From an uncultured Bacteroidales bacterium (GTDB taxonomy: Bacteria > Bacteroidota > Bacteroidia > Bacteroidales > Paludibacteraceae), in contig CAIWIS010000157.1 of the NCBI GenBank assembly GCA_903912795.1, positions 1 to 10,440 of the forward strand: a stretch of DNA of 10,440 nucleotides, read 5' to 3'. The notes under the pieces are model-generated. The model was not told the origin of the DNA. It searched no databases and saw only the letters and a program-made list of their open reading frames with translations. Made by a program: the position numbers and the translations under genes. Positions 1-6,404 of this stretch are shown in pieces (the stretch's first letter is position 1; each line of letters begins with the position of its first letter).

Positions 1-652
1 GCGAGTGCATACTAATAGCTAAATGGCATTTTGTATGTTCCAAAAAGATTTTCATTTTGGGAATAACGCCAATGGTCGACACCGTAATGCGGCGAGGGCT
101 CCAAGCATAGCCATAATATGCTGTGAGTACTTCCAGGGCACGTAACAAGTTTGGTAAATTATCCATAGGTTCGCCCATACCCATAAATACTAGGTTTGTG
201 AGTTTATCAGCTTCGGGAACTGAGAGTATTTGGTTCAATATTTCTGCTGCCGAAAGATTGGACGTGAATCCTTGTTTACCTGTCATGCAAAACAAACAAT
301 TCATTTTACAACCTACTTGCGACGACACACACAGCGTATGCCTATCCTCATCGGGGATATAAACTGTTTCGATAAAATTTCCGTCAGGTGTTGTAAAAAG
401 ATACTTTTTGGTTCCATCCACCGAAGCCGATTCCTGCGAAGGTAAGGCGCGTCCCACTTCATGACTTAGAGCCAATATCTCTCTATTTTTTAACGATAGG
501 TTAGTCATTTCGTCGATCGAAAAAACGCGTTTGCTATAAATCCAATCCGTAATTTGCTTGGCAGTAAATGCTGGCATACCAAGTTGTGCAACTATGGTTT
601 TAATTTCGTCGACAGTTTTACCTATTAATGGAGTTTTAATTTGAGGGCTCAT
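1..652 (-). CDS. rlmN: RlmN, dual-specificity 23S rRNA/tRNA adenine-C2 methyltransferase (3' end cut off by window)
   Basis: This is a radical-SAM enzyme that methylates C2 of A2503 in 23S rRNA and of A37 in some tRNAs, in the cytoplasm. I translated the minus strand from the ATG at 652-650; it stays open to the window edge, giving about 217 residues of a family usually near 345-390. The 4Fe-4S cluster motif CKMNCLFC is at about residues 115-122 (C115, C119, C122). Seven residues before it, in TLCVSSQVGC, C108 matches the methyl-carrying cysteine of E. coli RlmN (C118). GMGEPMDN at about 158-165 is the SAM-contacting segment. The second catalytic cysteine near the C-terminus lies outside the window. 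The start is the first ATG after a repeat-rich leader, and the protein opens MSPQIKTPLIGKTVDEI. Identity is close to certain. Confidence 0.95.
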   Translation of the reverse strand, partial: MSPQIKTPLIGKTVDEIKTIVAQLGMPAFTAKQITDWIYSKRVFSIDEMTNLSLKNREILALSHEVGRALPSQESASVDGTKKYLFTTPDGNFIETVYIPDEDRHTLCVSSQVGCKMNCLFCMTGKQGFTSNLSAAEILNQILSVPEADKLTNLVFMGMGEPMDNLPNLLRALEVLTAYYGYAWSPRRITVSTIGVIPKMKIFLEHTKCHLAISMHS

Positions 653-656
653 GGAT

Positions 657-701
657 GTTTGAAAGGTTTGATTTGTTTGAACAGTTTGATATAGTTGAAA
701 A
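657..701. repeat. Five degenerate 9-bp tandem repeats (GTTTGANNN) in the rlmN leader
   Basis: On the plus strand, GTTTGA occurs at 657, 666, 675 and 684, exactly 9 bases apart, followed by a decayed GTTGA at 694. Read with rlmN, the units are NNNTCAAAC and the last ends 4 bases before the ATG. The three spacer bases vary between units, so this is an old or constrained array rather than a fresh slippage product. Confidence 0.7.
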
Positions 702-732
702 GTATAAACAAACTGAAATCTGAAATAGTTTG

Positions 733-760
733 CAAAGATACTAATTTAAACTACAGCAAA
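733..760 (-). promoter_or_regulatory. Probable rlmN promoter, -7 TATCTTTG
   Basis: On the minus strand TATCTTTG (plus-strand CAAAGATA at 733-740) matches the Bacteroidetes -7 consensus TAnnTTTG exactly. It is followed by CA, as at the tRNA and rplM promoters in this window. The upstream TTTG (CAAA at 757-760) is only 16 bases away, closer than the 19 bases at those two promoters, so the -33 part is weak. Transcription would start near 726 and give a leader of about 75 nt. Confidence 0.5.
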
Positions 761-792
761 AAGAAAACGGAATGAATAACTTCACTCCGTTT
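757..792 (-). terminator. Rho-independent terminator after ppiD
   Basis: Arms 765-775 and 782-792 pair over 11 bp (one G-T wobble) around a 6-base loop. Read on the minus strand, the stem is followed by a T-rich tract (plus strand AAAAAGAAAA, 758-767). It lies 28 bases past the ppiD stop codon and overlaps the upstream part of the rlmN promoter. Confidence 0.75.
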
Positions 793-820
793 ACTATATA
801 ATAAATAATATTGTTTGTAG

Positions 821-2935
821 TTAGAAGAAATTAATGCGGTTATCAACAATATCAGCTTTGTCCTTCATGTCCTGAATAATGGCATAAGGTAATGAATAAC
901 TCATGCGTGAATTCAACATCATGATTTGCATTTTGGCATCGAAAGGTGCATTGCTTACTTGTTGGTTTGTAGGCAACAATACGTAAACCCCGGCATTACC
1001 TTTAATAGGTTCAGATATTTTATTAACAGCCAATACCGATACTTTACCAACTACTGCAGGTTCGAAACCAGCAACACCAAACTGATATGCACCAAAGTTT
1101 ACAGCAGGAGCTACTTTTACTTCGCTACCTATAGCAGCACCAAGGCTTTGAATTGAAGGAGTTTTAGCAAGTTGTGCTTTGAGTTTTTCAATCATAAGTT
1201 CTGCTTTTTTCTCACGTACAAGTTCAGCTTTAATTTGGTCCGATACTTTTTCGATGGCTCGATAACCTTTTTCGTTCACCTCAGTAACTGTAGCAACTAT
1301 AAAATTATTATCACAATCGTATACATCCGATACAGCACCTTTATCGTTTTCGAAAGCCCAACGGATTATCTGACGCGATTGATCAAATTCAGCAATTTTT
1401 GGAGCAGTAGCTTGTATATCTGAAGCAGTGCGAACGGCATAATTTTTTTCTTGTGCTTTTTTGTCAAATTTATCGCCTGATAATTCAGCTGCAAATTGTT
1501 TTGCTTCGTTGTAAATTTTACTTACTGTCATATTACTTGTAGCCACTTTAATCTCTAAAATAGCTAATTTCACCTTTCTACGAGGAGCAGTTTTTTCGGT
1601 TACCTGAAAAATTTGAGTTCCTTGATCATTTTTGATTGTAAAAATTCCATTTACAGCACTTGCAAACGATTTAGTAATAATTTCTTTGTCCAACCCTTTC
1701 ACATCAGGCATAATCCAACCTATTTCGCCACCATTAGCTGCTGTTTGTTTTACTGCTGAATATTGAACAGCCAAGGCTGCAAAATCTCCACCTGCACCAA
1801 TTACTTTTAAAATACTATCCGCTTTAGCTTCGTCAGCTTTGGCTAGATAAATATGACGTAGTTTGGCAGAGTCCGATTGCATTATACCAGTTTCCATTAC
1901 TTTGGCCATGGTATAACTATTGTTGTTAAATACTGGTCCAACCACTGCTCCTGCAATGTTTCCAAATGCGAAATCTTTCAGGCTAGCAGGTACGGTAGTT
2001 TCCGAATATGGTTTTCCATCGTAACGAATTTCAGAATTTGAGTTTACTAAACTTACAATATCAGCAGTAGTTCTGAACTCACCAGCCAAACTATTCATGG
2101 TAGTTTCAGCTTTTTTAAAATCTTCGGCCGAAGGTTTAACTGTAAAAACAACATAATTTACTGAGCGACTAGCTTCTTGTTTAAATTGTTTTTTCATTTT
2201 ATTAAACCGATCTTTTATTTCACTTTTCGAAACCTCAATAGTTGAATCGGATATTGTAAAATAAGGCTGAACTACATAGTTTACATCTACACTCTTCTTG
2301 GAAGCTTCGTATTCCGATTTTGCATCCAATGTATTAGCTGTTACAGTTTTAGCAATTAATGCATTGTATTTTTCTTGCAAAATAGTCATTTTTACATTTT
2401 TCTCCCAAAATTTCCAATAGGATTTAGCTTGTTCCATTTGAACACGCATTTCTTCGTTTTCAGGAGTTACATCTAAACTATTTAAAAATTGAATAAGAGC
2501 AGGTTTGCTAAACTGTCCGTTTTCGCCAGCAAAAGCACGACGTTGCGCAATAAGTGGGTGTATGTTATTACCAATCAAACGATCTGACAATTCATCCTTG
2601 CTAACTGCTAATCCTAATTTTTCAGCTTCAGCATACAACAGTTTTTCGTTTACCAAACTTTCCCAAACCGAAGTACGAAGTTGCGAGTTAATATCTTCGT
2701 TTAACTCAGTTTGACCAGTTTCAATTTTATAAACTTCAACCATTTGGTCGATAGATGCCTGAAAATCTTTAATATTGATTTCGTCGCCATCAATCTCAGC
2801 CACTGTTTCGCGCGATTTATTGAAATAACTTGATCCTTGTGTTAAAGCATCTCCAATAATAAATGCAAACAATGCAAAACCTACTACAAGCATGAGTAAA
2901 ACTCCTTTGCTTCTTATTTTTCCTAAAATTGCCAT
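821..2935 (-). CDS. ppiD: PpiD/SurA-type periplasmic peptidylprolyl isomerase, membrane anchored
   Basis: The predicted protein of 704 residues is a folding helper for proteins crossing the periplasm, anchored in the inner membrane. Residues 1-11 are basic, and a hydrophobic helix at about 12-31 serves as an uncleaved anchor. A SurA_N-like helical chaperone region follows (about 40-250). The parvulin-type (PPIC) isomerase domain is at about 355-450: it begins LRHIYLAKADEAKADSI, contains the conserved FAALAVQYS stretch and GGEIGWIMPDV at about 402-412, and ends near TEKTAPRRK. The remaining 250 residues have a second stretch of similar helical character and no motif I can name. Length and layout match the long PpiD proteins of Bacteroidetes. 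The ATG at 2935 directly precedes the anchor. It lies 94 bases downstream of the CBS/CorC gene on the same strand, and I see no hairpin between them, so they may share a transcript. Isomerase activity is inferred from the family. Confidence 0.9.
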   Translation of the reverse strand: MAILGKIRSKGVLLMLVVGFALFAFIIGDALTQGSSYFNKSRETVAEIDGDEINIKDFQASIDQMVEVYKIETGQTELNEDINSQLRTSVWESLVNEKLLYAEAEKLGLAVSKDELSDRLIGNNIHPLIAQRRAFAGENGQFSKPALIQFLNSLDVTPENEEMRVQMEQAKSYWKFWEKNVKMTILQEKYNALIAKTVTANTLDAKSEYEASKKSVDVNYVVQPYFTISDSTIEVSKSEIKDRFNKMKKQFKQEASRSVNYVVFTVKPSAEDFKKAETTMNSLAGEFRTTADIVSLVNSNSEIRYDGKPYSETTVPASLKDFAFGNIAGAVVGPVFNNNSYTMAKVMETGIMQSDSAKLRHIYLAKADEAKADSILKVIGAGGDFAALAVQYSAVKQTAANGGEIGWIMPDVKGLDKEIITKSFASAVNGIFTIKNDQGTQIFQVTEKTAPRRKVKLAILEIKVATSNMTVSKIYNEAKQFAAELSGDKFDKKAQEKNYAVRTASDIQATAPKIAEFDQSRQIIRWAFENDKGAVSDVYDCDNNFIVATVTEVNEKGYRAIEKVSDQIKAELVREKKAELMIEKLKAQLAKTPSIQSLGAAIGSEVKVAPAVNFGAYQFGVAGFEPAVVGKVSVLAVNKISEPIKGNAGVYVLLPTNQQVSNAPFDAKMQIMMLNSRMSYSLPYAIIQDMKDKADIVDNRINFF

Positions 2936-3029
2936 TTTTAAATAATATATATATTGTTAAAATTAAATACCTTTTTATTTGAGGGCACGAATATACAAAA
3001 AAAAACTGTTGAATAAGTGGAAATTAAAA

Positions 3030-4265
3030 TTATTTTGAAACTTTTACCATTTCGACCCGATTATTATTTACCTTCACGCATCGACAATTAAAACCCATTA
3101 CTTTAATTTGCTCGTTCAGTTTTGGAAAATTTTGATGATAATGTAAAATAAATCCAGCTATTGTTTCGTATTCATCTGATTCGGGAATATCAAGGTTAAA
3201 TTTCAGATTCACTTGCTTGACCTCTATCCTACCCGATAATAAATACTCATTTTCACCTATTTTCTCAGCTACAAAATCGCGCAAGTCGTGTTCATCTTCA
3301 ATTTCACCAAAAATCTCTTCTACAATATCCTCCAAGGTTACAATTCCAGCCGTACCTCCAAACTCATCCACCACAACAGCCATACTTTTTTTCTGTAACA
3401 TAAACAGTTTCATTAGCTTTTGAGCAGCCATATTCTCAGGCACAATGGGAATTTGGTTAATATATTTTTTCCAATCTAATTGGTGCTCAAACATTTCGGA
3501 CGAATGAATATATCCTACAATATTATCAATGTCCGATTTATATATAGGAATTTTCGAAAAGCCAGTTTCGATAAAGGTTTGTTTTAAAATTTGAGCACTT
3601 ACAGTATAATCCAAAGCAATAATTTCGGTACGTGGCACACAACAATCGCGCAGTTTTACTTTTGAAAAATCGAGGGCATTCTGAAAAATTTTAACATCAT
3701 TCTCCATGTCATTCACATTGGCCGAAAACTCGATACTATCCTGCAATAAATAGTTTAAATCAATACGTGAAAAAACATTTTCTTCAAGCCCTTTTTCAAC
3801 CGATACACCAAGCAATTTTAACATCGTAAACGAAATCCATGAACTGAATTTTGATATAGGATACAATATTATATAAAAGAAAAATAAAACGCCCGAAAAA
3901 GCATGCATCCAGAAGTTAGGATTAATTCTGAAAATTGTTTTGGGTAAAAATTCACCTGTAAAGAGTACTATGGTTGTAGCAATAATAGTTTGAAACAATG
4001 TAATAATTAACTGATTATTGGCCCACAAGAAAAGCGGAGTAAGCAATTGAGCCATTAACAATCCATAAATAACCAATGCTATATTATTGCCAACTAACAT
4101 AGTAGCAATAAACTGTTGTGGGTTTTTAAAGAAAATAGCAAGTATACTTGTTGATAAATTCTTTTGCTTTTTATCCAATTCAAAACGCAGTTTATTGGAC
4201 GTAATAAAGGCTATTTCCATACCCGAAAAAAAGGCAGAAAATAACAAAGTCCAAAAGATATACAT
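3030..4265 (-). CDS. CNNM/DUF21-CBS-CorC membrane protein (GldE/HlyC-like)
   Basis: This is an inner-membrane protein of the family annotated as hemolysin, CorC or GldE, linked in various bacteria to Mg/Co transport and in Flavobacteria to gliding. Numbered from the longer 415-residue reading frame: the DUF21/CNNM membrane domain spans about 1-155 with the conserved glycines of LVGNNIALV (61-69) and GEFLPKT (108-114). A CBS pair at about 210-325 shows PRTEIIALD, GFSKIPIYKSDIDNIVGYI and the strong signature VVVDEFGGTAGIVTLEDIVEE. The CorC_HlyC C-terminal domain covers about 335-410. The longest frame starts with TTG at 4277, but an ATG four codons in (4265) gives MYIFWTLLF, a normal membrane-helix opening, so I use 4265. 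The substrate cannot be read from sequence; gliding genes are not nearby. It may be cotranscribed with ppiD. Confidence 0.88.
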   Translation of the reverse strand: MYIFWTLLFSAFFSGMEIAFITSNKLRFELDKKQKNLSTSILAIFFKNPQQFIATMLVGNNIALVIYGLLMAQLLTPLFLWANNQLIITLFQTIIATTIVLFTGEFLPKTIFRINPNFWMHAFSGVLFFFYIILYPISKFSSWISFTMLKLLGVSVEKGLEENVFSRIDLNYLLQDSIEFSANVNDMENDVKIFQNALDFSKVKLRDCCVPRTEIIALDYTVSAQILKQTFIETGFSKIPIYKSDIDNIVGYIHSSEMFEHQLDWKKYINQIPIVPENMAAQKLMKLFMLQKKSMAVVVDEFGGTAGIVTLEDIVEEIFGEIEDEHDLRDFVAEKIGENEYLLSGRIEVKQVNLKFNLDIPESDEYETIAGFILHYHQNFPKLNEQIKVMGFNCRCVKVNNNRVEMVKVSK

Positions 4266-4366
4266 CAAATTGCTCAAAGTGGTAATTTTAAATTTGTAAG
4301 TTTATAGCAAAGGTTGCTTTAAAGTAAACATTATTTGTTGATTTATAATAATGCATTTATTTGATG

Positions 4367-4374
4367 CAAATGTA
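4367..4374 (-). promoter_or_regulatory. Possible promoter -7 element for the CBS gene
   Basis: The minus strand reads TACATTTG, an exact TAnnTTTG match, about 100 bases before the CBS gene start. No good TTTG lies at the usual 19-base distance upstream, so this is a half-supported promoter. Confidence 0.4.
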
Positions 4375-4463
4375 CAATTATTTGATTGAAATAAATAATA
4401 TATTGATTTGATTTTTGAAATAAGTAAATGTTCAAATATAATATACCATTTTTTTAAAGACGA

Positions 4464-4499
4464 AAGTAACTCTACATCCCCTTTAGGGGCTTGGGGCGG
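4464..4499 (-). repeat. REP-like palindromic unit A
   Basis: A GC-rich island in AT-rich DNA, with core CCCCTTTAGGGG at 4478-4489 that can fold on itself. It is the inverse of unit B: read on the minus strand, 13 consecutive bases around the core are identical, and both ends align with a 2-base gap. Unit orientation is defined so that B, C and E are plus. Confidence 0.8.
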
Positions 4500-4517
4500 A
4501 AAAAATTAATGTTATAA

Positions 4518-4553
4518 CTGCCCCTATATCCCCTAAAGGGGACTTGAAGTTAC
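4518..4553 (+). repeat. REP-like palindromic unit B
   Basis: Core CCCCTAAAGGGGACTT at 4530-4545, preceded by a CCCC block at 4521-4524. Together with unit A it forms a 90-bp inverted pair in which the CCCC-block ends face each other, opposite to the arrangement of the other two pairs in the window. Confidence 0.8.
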
Positions 4554-4863
4554 AATTGATTTGTGAAATTATTATTTTTTACAATTGCGACATTATTTAT
4601 TTCCTATTACTTATACTATGAATTTGTTTTTTTTAGAATGATAATAAATAATCAATTTGAGCAAGCGTTTTAATTAGAAAAAGCATAAATCAGTTTCAAA
4701 AAGCATTAAAAAAACGTCTATAACAATACATATATTGATACAAAAAATGAGTAAGAAGTGGAATATGTACATCAAATATTTGACTTAAAAAACACATATA
4801 GTACATGTTATCAAGTATTTAAATTTTATATTTCAAAATAAAAACAAAATCTAACAAAAGGTA

Positions 4864-4894
4864 TTTGCTATTTTCAAAAAATGCTGTATCTTTG
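4864..4894 (+). promoter_or_regulatory. tRNA-Lys promoter (TTTG-N19-TATCTTTG)
   Basis: TTTG at 4864-4867 and TATCTTTG at 4887-4894 are 19 bases apart and fit the Bacteroidetes housekeeping promoter consensus. The -7 box is followed by CAGTC, as at the rplM promoter. Transcription should start around 4900, a few bases before the tRNA. Confidence 0.85.
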
Positions 4895-4913
4895 CAGTCG
4901 CTTTTTAAGAATC

Positions 4914-4986
4914 GATTTAGTAGCTCAGCAGGTAGAGCACATCCCTTTTAAGGATGGGGTCCTGGGTTCGAGCCCCAGCTGAATCA
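4914..4986 (+). tRNA. tRNA-Lys, anticodon TTT (copy 1)
   Basis: A full cloverleaf is visible. The acceptor stem GATTTAG (4914-4920) pairs with CTGAATC (4979-4985), with one T-G pair. The D-arm is GCTC/GAGC. The anticodon stem CATCC/GGATG encloses loop CTTTTAA, giving TTT at 4947-4949. The T-arm is CTGGG TTCGAGC CCCAG. The discriminator is A at 4986 and CCA is not encoded. It reads AAA and AAG codons. Confidence 0.97.
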
Positions 4987-5016
4987 CTTAGTTCTGACAA
5001 GCAAAATAATGTTGAT

Positions 5017-5089
5017 GATTTAGTAGCTCAGCAGGTAGAGCACATCCCTTTTAAGGATGGGGTCCTGGGTTCGAGCCCCAGCTGGATCA
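5017..5089 (+). tRNA. tRNA-Lys, anticodon TTT (copy 2)
   Basis: A second copy follows 30 bases after the first and differs at one base of 73: G at 5085 where copy 1 has A at 4982. The change is in the 3' strand of the acceptor stem, turning pair 4-69 from T-A into T-G, so copy 2 has two adjacent wobble pairs (4-69 and 5-68) and should still fold. CCA is not encoded. No separate promoter is visible in the spacer, so both are probably made from one precursor. Confidence 0.97.
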
Positions 5090-5102
5090 CAAAAAACACG
5101 AA

Positions 5103-5137
5103 GAGAGATTTACCAATAGGTGAGTCTCTTTTTTATT
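5103..5137 (+). terminator. Rho-independent terminator after the tRNA-Lys pair
   Basis: Arms 5104-5114 and 5119-5129 form an 11-bp stem (two G-T wobbles) with a 4-base loop AATA, followed by a run of T from 5129 to 5134. It sits 14 bases after the second tRNA and separates the tRNA unit from the rplM promoter. Confidence 0.85.
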
Positions 5138-5207
5138 ACAGCAAATTGACTAAAAAATGGCAAAAAAAAAGAGTCGAATAATAGCTTTAAATATTTTAAG
5201 CTAACTA

Positions 5208-5238
5208 TTTGGTAATCCAACATAAAACACTATCTTTG
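5208..5238 (+). promoter_or_regulatory. rplM operon promoter (TTTG-N19-TATCTTTG)
   Basis: TTTG at 5208-5211 and TATCTTTG at 5231-5238 have the same 19-base spacing and the same CAGTC after the -7 box as the tRNA promoter. Transcription would start near 5245, giving a leader of about 130 nt before the rplM GTG. Confidence 0.85.
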
Positions 5239-5244
5239 CAGTCC

Positions 5245-5378
5245 GTTTATTATCACAGTGTAATAGTTTGTTTTTTATTGTTATAACACATTGTTTTTGT
5301 GCCGATTAGCCTCTTTCAAAAACAGTATAGACTACCTTAAAAAACAGCAATTAATTAATTAAAAAACATTTTTACAAA
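5245..5378 (+). promoter_or_regulatory. Long rplM leader with hairpin, possible ribosomal-protein control element
   Basis: The untranslated leader contains a stem-loop at 5254-5301. An outer CACA/TGTG (5254-5257 with 5298-5301) surrounds an inner GTGT/ACAC stem (5258-5261 with 5286-5289), which extends past an A-A mismatch to about 8 bp. The bases before the GTG (5340-5378) are A/T-rich with no Shine-Dalgarno sequence. A leader in front of L13 that binds its own protein is known in other bacteria, and I recall an L13 leader motif proposed for Bacteroidia. Whether this sequence matches it is untested. Confidence 0.4.
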
Positions 5379-5834
5379 GTGGATACGTTAAGTTATAAGA
5401 CCATTTCTGCCAACAAAGCAACCGTGCAGAAAGAATGGGTAGTAGTGGATGCTACCGATTTGGTATTGGGACGTATGGGCACGAAAGTTGCAAAACTTTT
5501 GCGCGGAAAATACAAACCAAGTTTTACACCGCATGTTGATTGCGGCGACAATGTTATTATCGTGAATGCTGATAAAGTTCAGCTTACAGGAAACAAATGG
5601 ACCGACAGAATTTATCTGCGCCATACAGGTTATCCAGGCGGTCAACGTGAGATGACTCCAGAGAAATTAATGGAAAAAAGCGCCGAAAAATTAATCAAGA
5701 AAGTTGTAAAAGGTATGTTACCAAAAAACAAACTTGGAGCTAAACTTCTTGGAAATTTATATGTTTTCGAAGGTGGAGAACATGACAAACAAGCTCAACA
5801 ACCAAAACAACTCGATTTAAACACACTCAAATAA
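5379..5834 (+). CDS. rplM: Large-subunit ribosomal protein L13 (uL13)
   Basis: An early-assembling 50S protein that binds 23S rRNA. The 151-residue sequence has the family signature at about 111-142, beginning KGMLPKNKLGAKLLGNLYVF and followed by EGGEHDKQAQQP, plus HVDCGDNVIIVNADKVQLTG at 52-71. The start is a GTG at 5379: the resulting MDTLSYKTISANKATV matches the usual N-terminus of Bacteroidales L13, and no ATG lies nearby in frame. It is the first gene of the cluster and is separated by 5 bases from rpsI, as is usual for this pair. GTG is uncommon among AT-rich housekeeping genes and could moderate initiation, which is an inference. Confidence 0.97.
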   Translation: MDTLSYKTISANKATVQKEWVVVDATDLVLGRMGTKVAKLLRGKYKPSFTPHVDCGDNVIIVNADKVQLTGNKWTDRIYLRHTGYPGGQREMTPEKLMEKSAEKLIKKVVKGMLPKNKLGAKLLGNLYVFEGGEHDKQAQQPKQLDLNTLK

Positions 5835-5839
5835 TCAAT

Positions 5840-6226
5840 ATGGAAGTTATAAATGCCTTAGGAAGAAGAAAAGCAGCTATTGCTCGTGTTTTCGTAAGCG
5901 AAGGAAGCGGACAAATCACAATCAACAAACGTGATCTTGCCATTTATTTCCCATCACCGCTTTTGCAATACGTTGTTAAACAACCATTGAACAAATTAGG
6001 TGTGGCTGAAAAATATGACATCAAAGTAAATCTTGATGGCGGTGGTTTCAAAGGACAATCAGAAGCTTTACGTTTAGCTATTGCTCGCGCATTGGTTAAA
6101 ATTAATGCCGAAGACAAACCAGCATTGAAATCGGAAGGTTTCATGACTCGTGACCCACGCGAAGTAGAACGTAAAAAACCGGGACAACCAAAAGCTCGCA
6201 AGAGATTCCAATTCTCGAAACGTTAA
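5840..6226 (+). CDS. rpsI: Small-subunit ribosomal protein S9 (uS9)
   Basis: A 30S head protein whose C-terminal tail reaches the P-site tRNA. It has 128 residues, normal for the family. It begins MEVINALGRRKAAIARVFV, carries the S9 signature GGGFKGQSEALRLAIARAL at 67-85 and ends KRFQFSKR, the conserved basic tail with terminal arginine. The ATG at 5840 follows the rplM stop by 5 bases, so translation of the two is probably coupled. The codon for the last arginine is followed by TAA at 6224. Downstream, 178 bases with a palindrome and a possible leader separate it from rpsB. Confidence 0.98.
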   Translation: MEVINALGRRKAAIARVFVSEGSGQITINKRDLAIYFPSPLLQYVVKQPLNKLGVAEKYDIKVNLDGGGFKGQSEALRLAIARALVKINAEDKPALKSEGFMTRDPREVERKKPGQPKARKRFQFSKR

Positions 6227-6303
6227 TGATGTGTGGATGAGTGAATGTGTTAGTGCGATGATTTTTAATCACCACATCATCATATCACCAAATTATCACA
6301 TTA
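6224..6303. repeat. TGA-rich imperfect palindrome between rpsI and rpsB
   Basis: The left half (to about 6264) is rich in GTG, GATG and GTGA words; the right half (6267-6303) is their complement (ATCACC, ATCATC, ATTATCACA). The centre folds best: GATGATT at 6257-6263 against AATCACC at 6267-6273, with one mismatch and a 3-base loop. Pairing further out is patchy. It could end some transcripts or be a decayed mobile hairpin; it is not a clean terminator because no T-run follows. Confidence 0.5.
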
Positions 6304-6340
6304 GTTTAGTATCTAAATTTACGGGACTCATAGACACTGG

Positions 6341-6382
6341 ATGGCTACCCGCAAATTGATTTCGACAAAAAGAAGAAAGTAA
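6341..6382 (+). other. Possible 13-codon upstream ORF in the rpsB leader
   Basis: An ATG at 6341 opens a short frame encoding MATRKLISTKRRK and ending with TAA at 6380-6382, 22 bases before the rpsB ATG. Six of 13 residues are lysine or arginine. Just before it, CGGG (6322-6325) can pair with CCCG (6348-6351), which would tuck the short ORF's start inside a stem-loop. The stretch 6321-6352 is much richer in G and C than its surroundings. It could be a leader peptide or merely part of a structured RNA; there is no proof of translation. Confidence 0.3.
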
Positions 6383-6404
6383 ACAAATTTTTAAAAAACA
6401 AAAA

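Larger units (their letters stand above)
4278..4913. other. Gene-free stretch between the CBS gene and tRNA-Lys
   Basis: About 640 bases hold no convincing coding sequence in any frame. It contains the CBS-gene promoter, the repeat pair at 4464-4553 and the tRNA promoter. The interval 4554-4860 is very AT-rich. It carries a 12-bp perfect palindrome (TCAAATATTTGA, 4772-4783), an adjoining ATGTACAT (4765-4772) and a looser copy GTACAT..TCAAGTATTTAA at 4801-4822. I see no RNA gene or remnant of a gene there. Confidence 0.7.

Noticed and set aside
123..445. Plus-strand open frames opposite rlmN
   Set aside because: They are antisense to a convincingly translated RlmN with its cysteine motif and have no recognisable features.
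2936..3029. Promoter for ppiD in the gap after the CBS gene
   Set aside because: A TATATTCG on the minus strand is one base off the -7 consensus and has no TTTG at the proper distance, so it is not listed.
4263..4277. TTG at 4277 as the start of the CBS gene
   Set aside because: An in-frame ATG four codons later gives a normal membrane-helix start and there is no support for TTG.
4954..5181. Plus-strand open frame running through the second tRNA-Lys
   Set aside because: It reads through both tRNA genes and the terminator hairpin; the RNA genes explain the sequence.
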